IMG/VR virus record: IMGVR_UViG_3300047476_001831
Location: 18,086 to 82,085 of that record
Length of the DNA stretch: 64,000 nt
Reading direction: 5' to 3' (one strand)
From: a virus
A program made the translations under genes and the position numbers. The notes beneath the pieces are model-generated. The model saw nothing but the letters and a program-made list of their open reading frames with translations, had not been told where the DNA came from and did no database searches. Below are positions 54,281 through 63,650 of the stretch, piece by piece. Position 1 is the first letter of the stretch; each line of letters opens with the position of its first letter.

Positions 54281-57100
54281 TTAACTGTTTAGTCCATTCA
54301 TTCCCCCCAATCGTACAGCATCAAGTAAAACTATTGTTCTACCTTGACCATTTGTCCATTGAGGATGAGGGACACTAATTTGATTTATTGTTCCTCCTGA
54401 TTCGCAAGGACAACATATTTGACAAGCAAGATATTCAGTACCTGCTGATATTGGATCTAAAGGAATAGTTCTATTACCTACTCCACAGAAGGATTGGTTG
54501 AAATAATAATTTTGAACTTCGAATGGTGGGTAAACATTATCAATTGGGCAAGCATTTACTACTTGATAACAAGTACCATTAATATCTGACACAACACTTA
54601 ACGGAGTTTGGAATGGAAAACCGATTATTTGCGACCAATCATTTAATGTAACATTAACTTGAAGTGCGTTTTGTGTGTCACAATTAATGAGAGTTAAACC
54701 TAAAGTTGCTCCTGATGTACATTCCTCACAAGTATTGAAACCAGGACCTGAAGCAATGAAACTGAAATTACTGTTATTTTGTGAATTATCAGCATAATCA
54801 ATAATCTGAAAACACAACCAATCTGAATTACCAAATTGAGAACGAACGTATTGTCCGATAGAGTAGTCCCCCTGTGGTGCCATCAATATACCCCCAAATC
54901 CGGAACCGCATAACTCAACATAAAAAATATCTTTTGTTGAACCAGTACAAGTTTCACAATCTTGATAATGTAACATACTTATGTACTGTGTTAGGTTTAG
55001 AAATCCAACATCAGTTATACTTGTAACATTTGTAATTTCACAACAAGCACTTAATTGTGTATTAAAAAATACTGTACTAGCCGACAAATATTCGTTTGAT
55101 GATGTTTGTCCCGTAACAAAGTCAGTTGTGCAACCTAAATTAAATAATTTATCGTATGAACTAAACCAAACATTACCACTAGTGTCAATATCTATACCCC
55201 AAACTTGGGATATATTTGAACTATTCAGATTGTCGTATGTTTTTAGTAAAGTATTTGTTGTTGCATCAATTTCATATATATGGTTACAACCTTGGTCTGT
55301 TATATATAATTTGTTATTTAGTGAATCAAATTTAATTTCTTCAAAATTTCCACTACAAAATGTAGTAAATGGATGGAATGTATAACCACTTGATAAAGTA
55401 TCAAATTTTACATATACTGAATTGTTGGTTGCTATATAAATTGTTGTACCATCTACATCTAACGATTTTGGGGTATATGGTATTATAAAGTTTCCTTGGT
55501 AAGTGTATGAAGAATCAAAAACATCGATTGAACCATTTAAATTTAATGCGTAAAATGTTGAACCCACTTGTACAATGTCAGAATAACTATTATTCATATT
55601 ACCGAATGAGTTTATTTCTGCCATTGTACTATATGAAGTACCACTATAAACTCTAATTGGTAAATCTATATTACCACAACAACCTCCATAGACAACATAA
55701 AAGAATCCATCGTTTGAATTGAAATAAACTTTACGTGGATTAATTGTTGTTGCATTTCCAACAAACGAATAATTAGATAAATTACTAGAATCAAAAAAAC
55801 AAACTTGATTTGAAGCTCCAGGAGCAACACAAACTACACCATTTGATTCGTCAATATCCAAACTCCTTGGTTGAGATAAAATGTTTGATGATGTTTGTAA
55901 AATTGTTTGGGATAATAAATTTACTTCGATAATTCTGGAATCATTTAATAGAGGAACAAATGCTCTGTCAGAGTTAGTAATTGCAAAATCCCCTCCACCA
56001 TATCCTTGTGCTGTTGTACTTATAAAATTCTGTGGGCCACAAATTTCGAGTGGTTCACATGTAATGAAATCATAAATTACGCCATAACACTCCAAACAAT
56101 CCTCACAATCTTTCTGAGGATCATAGTTTGCCAATTCATTAATTGTTACCGCACTCATAGGATCAGCAATACCACTTACCTGATAACAACCATTACCTAT
56201 TGATAAATGTGTAGAATTTCCAACATCGAATAAATTTGATGCCCAAACAACTTCAGTTGTATTATCCAAACAATTAACTAATAATCGTTTGTCATTATTG
56301 AAACTCAAACAATAATCACAATCAATACCAGCTTGTGGATTGAAGACACCTAAATCTGTAACGAAAATACCAGTAGTCGTAGTTGATGCGGTTTTACCCA
56401 CAATACCACAAAACTGAGTTAGTTGAGCCAAATCAGTGTATGTAATCAAGTGTCTTTCCAAATTTGATGTCGGAAGAGCAACATAAATAATGAAACCTGA
56501 TGAACAGTCCTCAACTTCATAAACAAGTGGTGATGTACTCAAACAAGTTTGACAATCTGTTTGAGCACTAAATACTGTCAATATTGTTGGAGGTATGAAC
56601 TGTTTATTAGGGTCTATATATGTCAAACCTTGATACTTATAACAAGCTCTATCAAAATAAGAACCCATCTCACTAAAAGAAACATAATATTCTAAAAAGA
56701 AAACATCACCTATATTTGGATATGGTGGTGTAATTTGATTGATTGGGATTGGAAGTTCTCCACCCTCAAAACAAGGTTTAAAAATAACATAGTTAGAAAT
56801 TGCATTCAAACAATCTTCACAACCTGATGGATTTTGAGGTCCATATGAATTGACGATAATTGCCGTTGGTGTGGAGGGACGTGGGGTAAGTTGAAAATCC
56901 TCAACTCTATAACAACCGTATGGTATTCCCGCTTGACAAGGAGGTATTCGACAAGGTAAAGTAATTCCACTTAATGAATAAACATTACCTACTATTAGTT
57001 GATTTGAGTTATCTTCTATTACAACACTATATCCAAGACACTCGAATCCATCAGATGGAACACAAGTACAATTAACTATATTTACAATGTATGATGCCAT
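54281..57100 (-). CDS. 939-residue Cys-rich adhesin-like tail protein, copy 2
   Basis: Same domain order as copy 1: CxxC blocks (GCEDCL, DCQTCL, DCDYCL, DCEDCLECYG, DCETCTG, NTCEECTSG, CQICCPC), a propeller-like middle (SLDIDESNGVVCVAP, KVYFNSNDGFFYVV), and the end DAVRLGGMNGLNS. The N-terminal and central parts diverge most, while the C-terminal ~200 residues and the Cys frame are conserved, as expected when receptor-facing parts change. Its own late promoter is at 57111. Confidence 0.8.
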   Translation of the reverse strand: MASYIVNIVNCTCVPSDGFECLGYSVVIEDNSNQLIVGNVYSLSGITLPCRIPPCQAGIPYGCYRVEDFQLTPRPSTPTAIIVNSYGPQNPSGCEDCLNAISNYVIFKPCFEGGELPIPINQITPPYPNIGDVFFLEYYVSFSEMGSYFDRACYKYQGLTYIDPNKQFIPPTILTVFSAQTDCQTCLSTSPLVYEVEDCSSGFIIYVALPTSNLERHLITYTDLAQLTQFCGIVGKTASTTTTGIFVTDLGVFNPQAGIDCDYCLSFNNDKRLLVNCLDNTTEVVWASNLFDVGNSTHLSIGNGCYQVSGIADPMSAVTINELANYDPQKDCEDCLECYGVIYDFITCEPLEICGPQNFISTTAQGYGGGDFAITNSDRAFVPLLNDSRIIEVNLLSQTILQTSSNILSQPRSLDIDESNGVVCVAPGASNQVCFFDSSNLSNYSFVGNATTINPRKVYFNSNDGFFYVVYGGCCGNIDLPIRVYSGTSYSTMAEINSFGNMNNSYSDIVQVGSTFYALNLNGSIDVFDSSYTYQGNFIIPYTPKSLDVDGTTIYIATNNSVYVKFDTLSSGYTFHPFTTFCSGNFEEIKFDSLNNKLYITDQGCNHIYEIDATTNTLLKTYDNLNSSNISQVWGIDIDTSGNVWFSSYDKLFNLGCTTDFVTGQTSSNEYLSASTVFFNTQLSACCEITNVTSITDVGFLNLTQYISMLHYQDCETCTGSTKDIFYVELCGSGFGGILMAPQGDYSIGQYVRSQFGNSDWLCFQIIDYADNSQNNSNFSFIASGPGFNTCEECTSGATLGLTLINCDTQNALQVNVTLNDWSQIIGFPFQTPLSVVSDINGTCYQVVNACPIDNVYPPFEVQNYYFNQSFCGVGNRTIPLDPISAGTEYLACQICCPCESGGTINQISVPHPQWTNGQGRTIVLLDAVRLGGMNGLNS

Positions 57101-57110
57101 ATTTTTTTTT

Positions 57111-57122
57111 TATTTATAAATA
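57111..57122 (-). promoter_or_regulatory. late promoter, palindromic TATTTATAAATA
   Basis: 11 bases upstream of the start at 57100. Confidence 0.6.
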
Positions 57123-58022
57123 TTATTGGAATTCCGTTTGTAATATCATAGTCGTTGAAATATTATTAGTTCTTTCAACAGAATGATTTTTAATCTCGAA
57201 TGGATAGAACATTTTATTATTATCTTCTTTTCCAAATAAAATGAAATCATAGTTATCCAAAACGGATTCATTTGCAATCAATGGAAAATCTTTAATTACA
57301 AAGTCAGCAATTCCCAACTTCATTATTTTTTCATATCTTTCTTCCATATTATCAATTGGTGTTCTTTTATATGATGAAACAACTTCATCAGAATGAATTC
57401 CAATTGTTAGTATGTCAAATTCTTTTTTTGCCCTTTCGAATAATTTGATGTGACCTTCGTGTAATAAATCAAATACACCTGAAGTTAAACAATGGAAGTT
57501 TTTGAATTGGTAGATGTGCCCAGGATTTTGTTTTACCGAAGCATAACTTTTCTTGATAGGTGTTTCCCAAGTTTCTCCATATCTAATTTTTAAGAATAAT
57601 TCCAAATGTCTTGGGCAATCAAATCTAACACCATCCAAATCTATCTCCTCCAATTCATCGAAAAAGAAACTTCTCATATTTATACCACCAGTCATAGAAA
57701 ATTGTGAATGTAACCACTTTTCTTTTTGATAATAAAAAAAGAAATCAACTATAAAACCCTCAATATTATATCTTAAAAATGCAAAGTTGTTAAACGGATA
57801 AACCTTTTTACCGAGATGACGACTTATTATATTCTCAATTATTTTGATTTTATTTCTGTCATCTAATAAAATTCCAAAATCAATATCATCATCCCAGTCT
57901 AATAATCTACCTTCTCTTTTAGCTCCCAATAATTGACCAAAATCTAACCAACATTTAAAACCAAATTGTGTGATTTCCTTTTGTATTGTTTGTAATTTTT
58001 GTAATATTTCAATTTTGTTCAT
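57123..58022 (-). CDS. LicD-type transferase fused to a cytidylyltransferase
   Basis: 299 residues. N-terminal LicD-like domain: WLDFGQLLGAKREGRLLDWD, then DDIDFGIL (catalytic DxD), VDFFFYY. C-terminal cytidylyltransferase domain: LTSGVFDLLHEGHIKLFERA with the HxGH nucleotide motif, GIHSDEVVSSYKR and NISTT. The second makes CDP-linked phosphoalcohols (glycerol, choline or similar), and the first transfers phosphoalcohol to a glycan. The fusion puts both steps in one chain, inside the tail-fibre operon. Substrate unknown. Confidence 0.87.
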   Translation of the reverse strand: MNKIEILQKLQTIQKEITQFGFKCWLDFGQLLGAKREGRLLDWDDDIDFGILLDDRNKIKIIENIISRHLGKKVYPFNNFAFLRYNIEGFIVDFFFYYQKEKWLHSQFSMTGGINMRSFFFDELEEIDLDGVRFDCPRHLELFLKIRYGETWETPIKKSYASVKQNPGHIYQFKNFHCLTSGVFDLLHEGHIKLFERAKKEFDILTIGIHSDEVVSSYKRTPIDNMEERYEKIMKLGIADFVIKDFPLIANESVLDNYDFILFGKEDNNKMFYPFEIKNHSVERTNNISTTMILQTEFQ

Positions 58023-58027
58023 TTGGA

Positions 58028-59491
58028 TTACTTATAGTTCACAATTTGGAACTTTAATTGTCTTTTATATGTATTAACCTCTCCACTACTTTCAACTTTG
58101 ATGTCAATAAAATATTCATTGGGTATTTTATCTCTTGTATCAAATATGAAGTAGTATTCGTTTGGAGTTCTATTTATTGATGTCCAATCCTGTACTTGAA
58201 CTTCAGTTTGTCCTTCTCTAACATATACACGATAATATGCACTTACTTTTGGTAATAATTTATTTGTTGTATATGCTTGTTTAATTATAACACCAACTTT
58301 ACGAATGTCTGTATTGAAAATCTTTTCATCTTGTTTGATACCGTAATAATCAAAACCATATATTTTAGGATCAACTGAATTTGTACCAATAGTAAATCCA
58401 TTTTTAAATGGTTGTAATGTAAAATCATTAGTTATGTTAGGTAGTGGGAATCCGTTATAAGTTAAACCTGTCCATTTATCTGAGAAAGTACATGGTGTTT
58501 TATATCCAATAAGTGGTGGGACTGTAACTTCATAAACTCCTTGAGTTCTCTGACAAGTAGTTAGAGCAGATAGTCCGGGTATGACAGTACCAGTATTATC
58601 TAATATTGCGACTGTTGGAAGGTTGTCTAAATTAATTGGATTACCATCCTCGTATAAGTAAAGATATAATTTGTTAACTCGTCCTAATGTAAATGAGTTT
58701 CTATCATCTTCAATTAAATCATTGTAAGTTGTTTCCAAATATGGTTCATAAAATGTTTGAGTGTGTCTTGTAAAGAATTGAACTTCATATGTATCAGTTA
58801 AACCACTTAATAATTCAACTTGTGGTTTATAAGCAATAACCCAACCAGTAATTCCACTAACACCACCATTCAATAAATCATTTATTTCATTTGTCATATC
58901 CAATTCAATGTTTTCATCACCGAATTGGAAATGTTGTTCACTTACTAATGTAAGAGCAGAATATGGAGTAGTACCTAAATTACGGTTATTATAAATTCCA
59001 GGTTCTTCCCAAGTATCTATGGTAGTAGTTTCAAACCAATTAGAGGGTCTTGTTGAAAAATTTCTATCAACAATGTTGTATTGATAAATTAAATCGGCAA
59101 AATCATAACCTACACCTTCGTCCCAATTTTGTGGTAAACTTTGGTCAAAATTAATTGGGGGTATTCTTAATAAAACTAAATCAAATGAAGTTGCTCTTTG
59201 TCTTCCTTGTGATGTTGTTGTGTTCAATAATTCTTTATCAAAAGTAGATGTATTAGTCATTCTCAAAGTATGTGTAAGAGTTGTACAACCTGTTGAGATT
59301 AATCTACTTGATATTTTTTCTCTAAGTAGGTCTAAGTCTAAATCAAAAATAAATCTACTATAACCTGATGGGAATTGTGTTACAACTGTTGTACCATAAA
59401 AAAGTTCAGTTACTGGATTTCTTCCAGTATTTGTGTAACTATTTGATATTAATGTATTATTTTTACTAAAATATGACTTGTGGATTGACAT
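58028..59491 (-). CDS. 487-residue tail/baseplate protein
   Basis: Beta-rich with few Lys clusters: GYSRFIFDLDLDLLREKISS, GYDFADLIYQYNIVDRNFST, LYLYLYEDGNPINLDNLPTV. It is followed 5 bases later by the LicD fusion gene and preceded by a late-promoter motif. Its layout suggests a structural tail or fibre-attachment protein made of immunoglobulin-like domains. No specific family recognised. Confidence 0.72.
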   Translation of the reverse strand: MSIHKSYFSKNNTLISNSYTNTGRNPVTELFYGTTVVTQFPSGYSRFIFDLDLDLLREKISSRLISTGCTTLTHTLRMTNTSTFDKELLNTTTSQGRQRATSFDLVLLRIPPINFDQSLPQNWDEGVGYDFADLIYQYNIVDRNFSTRPSNWFETTTIDTWEEPGIYNNRNLGTTPYSALTLVSEQHFQFGDENIELDMTNEINDLLNGGVSGITGWVIAYKPQVELLSGLTDTYEVQFFTRHTQTFYEPYLETTYNDLIEDDRNSFTLGRVNKLYLYLYEDGNPINLDNLPTVAILDNTGTVIPGLSALTTCQRTQGVYEVTVPPLIGYKTPCTFSDKWTGLTYNGFPLPNITNDFTLQPFKNGFTIGTNSVDPKIYGFDYYGIKQDEKIFNTDIRKVGVIIKQAYTTNKLLPKVSAYYRVYVREGQTEVQVQDWTSINRTPNEYYFIFDTRDKIPNEYFIDIKVESSGEVNTYKRQLKFQIVNYK

Positions 59492-59500
59492 CTATATGTT

Positions 59501-59515
59501 TTATACATAAATATC
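59501..59515 (-). promoter_or_regulatory. late-promoter-like motif
   Basis: Minus-strand GATATTTATGTATAA, 9 bases upstream of the start at 59491. Confidence 0.45.
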
Positions 59516-61103
59516 AATTAATTCTAATATTTTGATTAAGTATCAAAGTTTCGGCATTGTTCAATAAATTTTCAATATCTTCTAGTCTTTGACCATTTCC
59601 ACTTGCACGAGATACAGGTTTTATAATTGCAATTGGATGAACGTGTCCTTCCAAAAAGGCATACATTTTTCTAAGAAGTTCTATGATAACCTCACCTCTA
59701 ACTGTAGAATATGTTAAATTTTCCAATGAATTTTTTCCTCTTACAAATGTATTTTGAGGAATACCGTAAATTGTATCTTGTAAATTTATTTTATTTTTTC
59801 TACTCGTTGAATCTTGGGATAACAAATAAATTTTTTGAGCACCCATCACCCCATAACTAATAGGTTCTGACTTAAAACTACTTGGGAAAAGTGTTTGTTG
59901 GATTAAATCGTATTGAGTACCGTAAATTGGTTTTTCACCTTTTTTATTCCAAACTAAGAAATAACCAGTTTGTTTAGAACCTTTATCTAAACATATTGCT
60001 CTAGAAAATTTATTATAATTAATAATTTCCGCAGCATCAGGTGTTGATGTAACAGCACTAAATTTGTTTCCCTTTTCATATGTTTCTGCTGATGGTGTTA
60101 CCACAAATGGAAACTGATTTTGAAATACAGTTTGGTCTGCTGAGGTATAACCACTATAAGTTAAATAACCATCAAAAACACCCTTTATGAATGTATTAAA
60201 TATAAAAACAACTTCTTCAAATGTGTTACCAATTACATCAATTTTTGCACTAGTTTCAGTTAATTGTGTTCCAATTGTTAATTTTGTAATTGTTTCAGAA
60301 TCAAAATTTTGTGTGTTAAATTCTGTATTATCCTTATTCCAATTGTATAGTTTTATATAACCCGTAAAAACATTTGGGGTTACATCGTTTTCTAAATTGT
60401 TAATATGCCAAACAATAACCTTCTCAACAAGTTTAATAACTTCTTTAAGTGAACTTGAACTTTGCGCAGTATCTTGTACTTCTTTGATTGGGAAGTAAGA
60501 TAATTGTAAAAATGCTCTATTTGTATTAGGTGTTGGTAACTGATTATATGATAATCTGGGTGTTTTACCTGCTCTCAAAATTAAATCATTTTCTTTAACA
60601 ATAATATCAGCAGTACCCCTACCTAAAATTCCAACATCCTCTGGTTTTGGGAATATTCCTTCAGTACTACCACCATTTGTAATAATATAACTCCCATCGC
60701 TATTTCTTAGAGATAAACCTTGTTCATATCTAGTACCCGTAGCTAAAAACTTTTTTGAACCTTCTGAATCTTCAAATGGAGTTAATAACGGACTTGAAAA
60801 TGGTCCCTGAATATAAAATTGATTTTCCCTTTTATATTTTTTGTTCATATATATTATATGAACATATTCATTATTTTGTGGAGTTTGATTCAAGAAAAAA
60901 GGTAGTAATGGTAAAAATAAAATAGGATCTTTACTTGTCCATTTCATTTTCTCTTCATCCCAATCAGGTATTGAACCAATGATTGCAGTATAATCATCAG
61001 TTTGAGGTATAACTCTTAGTCTACCTAACATCATTGGGTCTTGATTGTCAAATACCGTACCCGCAAAAATTATTTGATATTCATTTGGTGAACCATCACT
61101 CAT
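59514..61103 (-). CDS. baseplate hub protein with gp5-like OB fold
   Basis: 529 residues. FAGTVFDNQDPMMLGRLRVI at the N-terminus, followed by NEYVHIIYMNKKYKRENQFYIQGPFSS, is the OB-fold block of T4 gp5/VgrG-type hub proteins. A middle domain and a C-terminal helix-rich region (AFLEGHVHPIAI) follow. No lysozyme domain is visible in it. It likely links the tail tube to the membrane-piercing spike. It overlaps the small gene upstream by 4 bases. Confidence 0.82.
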   Translation of the reverse strand: MSDGSPNEYQIIFAGTVFDNQDPMMLGRLRVIPQTDDYTAIIGSIPDWDEEKMKWTSKDPILFLPLLPFFLNQTPQNNEYVHIIYMNKKYKRENQFYIQGPFSSPLLTPFEDSEGSKKFLATGTRYEQGLSLRNSDGSYIITNGGSTEGIFPKPEDVGILGRGTADIIVKENDLILRAGKTPRLSYNQLPTPNTNRAFLQLSYFPIKEVQDTAQSSSSLKEVIKLVEKVIVWHINNLENDVTPNVFTGYIKLYNWNKDNTEFNTQNFDSETITKLTIGTQLTETSAKIDVIGNTFEEVVFIFNTFIKGVFDGYLTYSGYTSADQTVFQNQFPFVVTPSAETYEKGNKFSAVTSTPDAAEIINYNKFSRAICLDKGSKQTGYFLVWNKKGEKPIYGTQYDLIQQTLFPSSFKSEPISYGVMGAQKIYLLSQDSTSRKNKINLQDTIYGIPQNTFVRGKNSLENLTYSTVRGEVIIELLRKMYAFLEGHVHPIAIIKPVSRASGNGQRLEDIENLLNNAETLILNQNIRIN

Positions 61104-61312
61104 TTTTTAGTTCTTTTTTCGTATTCTTTTAAAATAGTATTATAAGTTAACTCTAACTTATCAAGATGTTCTGTCAACTTTAACAAAGTATCTTTCGTAA
61201 ACTTAAAGTCTTCTTGGATAAAATCCATAACAAAAATTAAGTCTTTGTTTGGTGAAGACTTATAATCTTTTATAATTTTAATTGCTTTTTCTGCTTCTTC
61301 AACTTTATTCAT
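61100..61312 (-). CDS. 70-residue helical protein
   Basis: Charged coiled-coil-like chain (VEEAEKAIKIIKDYKSSPNK, LTEHLDKLELTYNTIL). Overlaps the hub gene by 4 bases and follows the 646-residue gene by 2 bases, so translation is coupled. Possibly an assembly chaperone; unknown. Confidence 0.7.
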   Translation of the reverse strand: MNKVEEAEKAIKIIKDYKSSPNKDLIFVMDFIQEDFKFTKDTLLKLTEHLDKLELTYNTILKEYEKRTKK

Positions 61313-61314
61313 AA

Positions 61315-63255
61315 TTAGAAATATAAACCTGATGCTGATAATGGTACAGTCACACCAGCTGGAGTTACTGTAGTTGGTTTTATTGCAACTTGAACCTTTC
61401 CGTTTTCAGTTTTCTCTTTTTCGGCTGCTTTCAATTGTCCATACATTGCCAACACTGTCAAATTTGGACTTCCATCTGGTAACGCTCCAGTAGGAATCCC
61501 TAATTTTTGTAATTCTTCAATAGTACCAATAAATGCTCTTGATTCGGAGTATCCTCCCAAAAATTCTGATGCAAATAATAATGGTAGTGGTACTTGAGAA
61601 GTGAGTGCACCTAAAGCGTCTTGAGCTATTTGACCACCCACAGACATAATTTTTATTAATTCATCAATAACACTTTTACATTTTCTCCAATCGTTTATAA
61701 ATTGACCTACCAAAAAAAGTATTTGAATTAATTTTAGGATTATTGCAGTTATTTTTCTCTGTCTTTCATCTGTAATATCTTGTAGAACTCTTCTTACTAA
61801 CATTAACAAATCTTTTCGTATTATTTCAAAAAGTTCTTGTATGAAAATTGCACTTATTTTTGAAACTAAATTCACAACAAATTTTTTAAAGTTTCTCACA
61901 AAGTCCAATAGATTTTGAATTTCAGCTAAAAATTGTTGTCCAAGAGATAATAACATAGCGTATATTGGTAATAAAATCTTTGGGGTCAACAAAGAAAATA
62001 CAACCCCTTGAGCCATAAGTTTAATAAAATTAGCATCAACAGCAATCCCAATATTTCCATTTGGTATTTCAACATTCCAAGTTGGGTTGTTTATTAATGT
62101 TTGAGTAAGTTGTGTTGCATTGTCAACTTTATTATTGTCAGGGACAAATCTTAAGTCATTCAAAGCACTCAAAATTCCATCTACATCAACTGGTAATAAC
62201 ACATCACCACAGTTTTCATATTGTACTACACCATTTTTTAAGTTAGAAATTTCTAAATCAATGTTTCTTAAATCTATTTCAGAAAACTCAAAAAATGATT
62301 CATCTAATGGGTCATCAACTGGTACTTTTGCAATTCCACTTACATTTATTTCTTGATTGCTATTATCTGTATCAAAACAAATTCCTAAAATTCTCTTTAT
62401 TATAATAGCAAATTTTGAGTTAACTTCAGCTTGATTAGTTCCAATATTACCTTTAATTGACATCGCTCCGGTTAAACCATTCATTATATTTGCCATAATT
62501 GAATCAAATTCAACAATTTGGATTGATTTAAAATAGTCAATTAAAAATTGGGATACAGTTGTTGCGTTATTTGCTCTTTGTGAAAATGTTACTTTATACC
62601 ACGGTCCTGTTTGACCCAAGTTATCTAAATCAGTGTACTCAATGTCAAATAAGTTTTGTCCAGAATTTCCTTTATATGGACTTCCAGTTGCAGCTGAGAA
62701 TGATACGTTTGGTGCTTGTATTCTATTATATAGTTCCCTATTCATTGAAAAGGGAATATCCTGAATTACAACAGGATTTTGTTCATACGTAAGTTTACCT
62801 ATTTCAGATTCTGGGTCTGTTTTAAGTTGATTTAATAAGTCTATGGATGCTACTTTAATATAAACAACTTGTCCTGGTTGGTATCTTTGTTGTTGGTCAC
62901 AACCTATAGCATTTATAGATTCTTCGTATAAAATTTCCGATAACCTAGGTTCAATATTTTTTATAGTTCTAATCAATAGTTTTTTTATAAAACTTACTGA
63001 ACTGGAACTAGAACCTTTAGTAATTGACCCAACATCTAAAAGTTTTTCAAATTGATTTTTTAAATCTTTTTGAAATTTTTTATTTTTTTCTATTGCTTGT
63101 GAAAGTCTATCGGAGGTTTTGGTTTTGTCTCTCTCTTGTGTGTCTCCAGCTCTTTTGGTAACTTTAACATAATCTTCTTTCAGTTCATTATAGGACTGAA
63201 CTGACTCAATTTTTTTTTTGAGATTATTAAAGTCTGCCGATAAGTCTAAACCCAT
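61315..63255 (-). CDS. 646-residue baseplate/tail structural protein
   Basis: N-terminal coiled coil (residues 1-110), a central domain (YQPGQVVYIKVASIDLLNQL, PWYKVTFSQRANN), a long hydrophobic amphipathic stretch (LLTPKILLPIYAMLLSLGQQ, then FLAEIQNLLDFVRNFKKFVV) and a Gly/Pro-rich end. The hydrophobic region could insert in membranes during DNA delivery. I recall similar genes near the hub protein in large aquatic myoviruses; function not established. Confidence 0.72.
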   Translation of the reverse strand: MGLDLSADFNNLKKKIESVQSYNELKEDYVKVTKRAGDTQERDKTKTSDRLSQAIEKNKKFQKDLKNQFEKLLDVGSITKGSSSSSVSFIKKLLIRTIKNIEPRLSEILYEESINAIGCDQQQRYQPGQVVYIKVASIDLLNQLKTDPESEIGKLTYEQNPVVIQDIPFSMNRELYNRIQAPNVSFSAATGSPYKGNSGQNLFDIEYTDLDNLGQTGPWYKVTFSQRANNATTVSQFLIDYFKSIQIVEFDSIMANIMNGLTGAMSIKGNIGTNQAEVNSKFAIIIKRILGICFDTDNSNQEINVSGIAKVPVDDPLDESFFEFSEIDLRNIDLEISNLKNGVVQYENCGDVLLPVDVDGILSALNDLRFVPDNNKVDNATQLTQTLINNPTWNVEIPNGNIGIAVDANFIKLMAQGVVFSLLTPKILLPIYAMLLSLGQQFLAEIQNLLDFVRNFKKFVVNLVSKISAIFIQELFEIIRKDLLMLVRRVLQDITDERQRKITAIILKLIQILFLVGQFINDWRKCKSVIDELIKIMSVGGQIAQDALGALTSQVPLPLLFASEFLGGYSESRAFIGTIEELQKLGIPTGALPDGSPNLTVLAMYGQLKAAEKEKTENGKVQVAIKPTTVTPAGVTVPLSASGLYF

Positions 63256-63256
63256 A

Positions 63257-63631
63257 TTATTTTTTCATTTTATATTGGTTGTCTGACTTAGAGATGTCTC
63301 TTTCCATTAAATCTTTTAATACATCATCGTCCATATCTATATCTGAAAGTGAAAATGATTCTTTAGATGTACTAGTTTTCTCCCATATTGAAGATTGTAG
63401 TTTGGAAAGTGCCAACTTTTTTTCAACACAATCATTAATTATTTTTTGTTGTTTTTCAATGACAGGACCTATTAATGTCATATCTTCAGGTTCTTTCATC
63501 ATAGTCAACATTTTGTTTTGTATTCTTATTGCAGTATTTCTTTGCTCTACAAGTTCGTTGTAGATTTCTTGCATTAAGGATAAAACAGAATCCTTAGATA
63601 AATTAATTTCTTTTTTTAATGGTCTTGGCAT
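63257..63631 (-). CDS. 124-residue helical tail-module protein
   Basis: Helical throughout (VLSLMQEIYNELVEQRNTAI, VIEKQQKIINDCVEKKLALS). One base separates it from the downstream large gene. Unknown; possibly an assembly factor. A late-promoter-like motif lies just upstream. Confidence 0.7.
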   Translation of the reverse strand: MPRPLKKEINLSKDSVLSLMQEIYNELVEQRNTAIRIQNKMLTMMKEPEDMTLIGPVIEKQQKIINDCVEKKLALSKLQSSIWEKTSTSKESFSLSDIDMDDDVLKDLMERDISKSDNQYKMKK

Positions 63632-63632
63632 A

Positions 63633-63650
63633 TAGATAAATATTTATTTT
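63633..63650 (-). promoter_or_regulatory. late-promoter-like motif
   Basis: Minus-strand AAAATAAATATTTATCTA immediately before the start at 63631. Confidence 0.4.
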
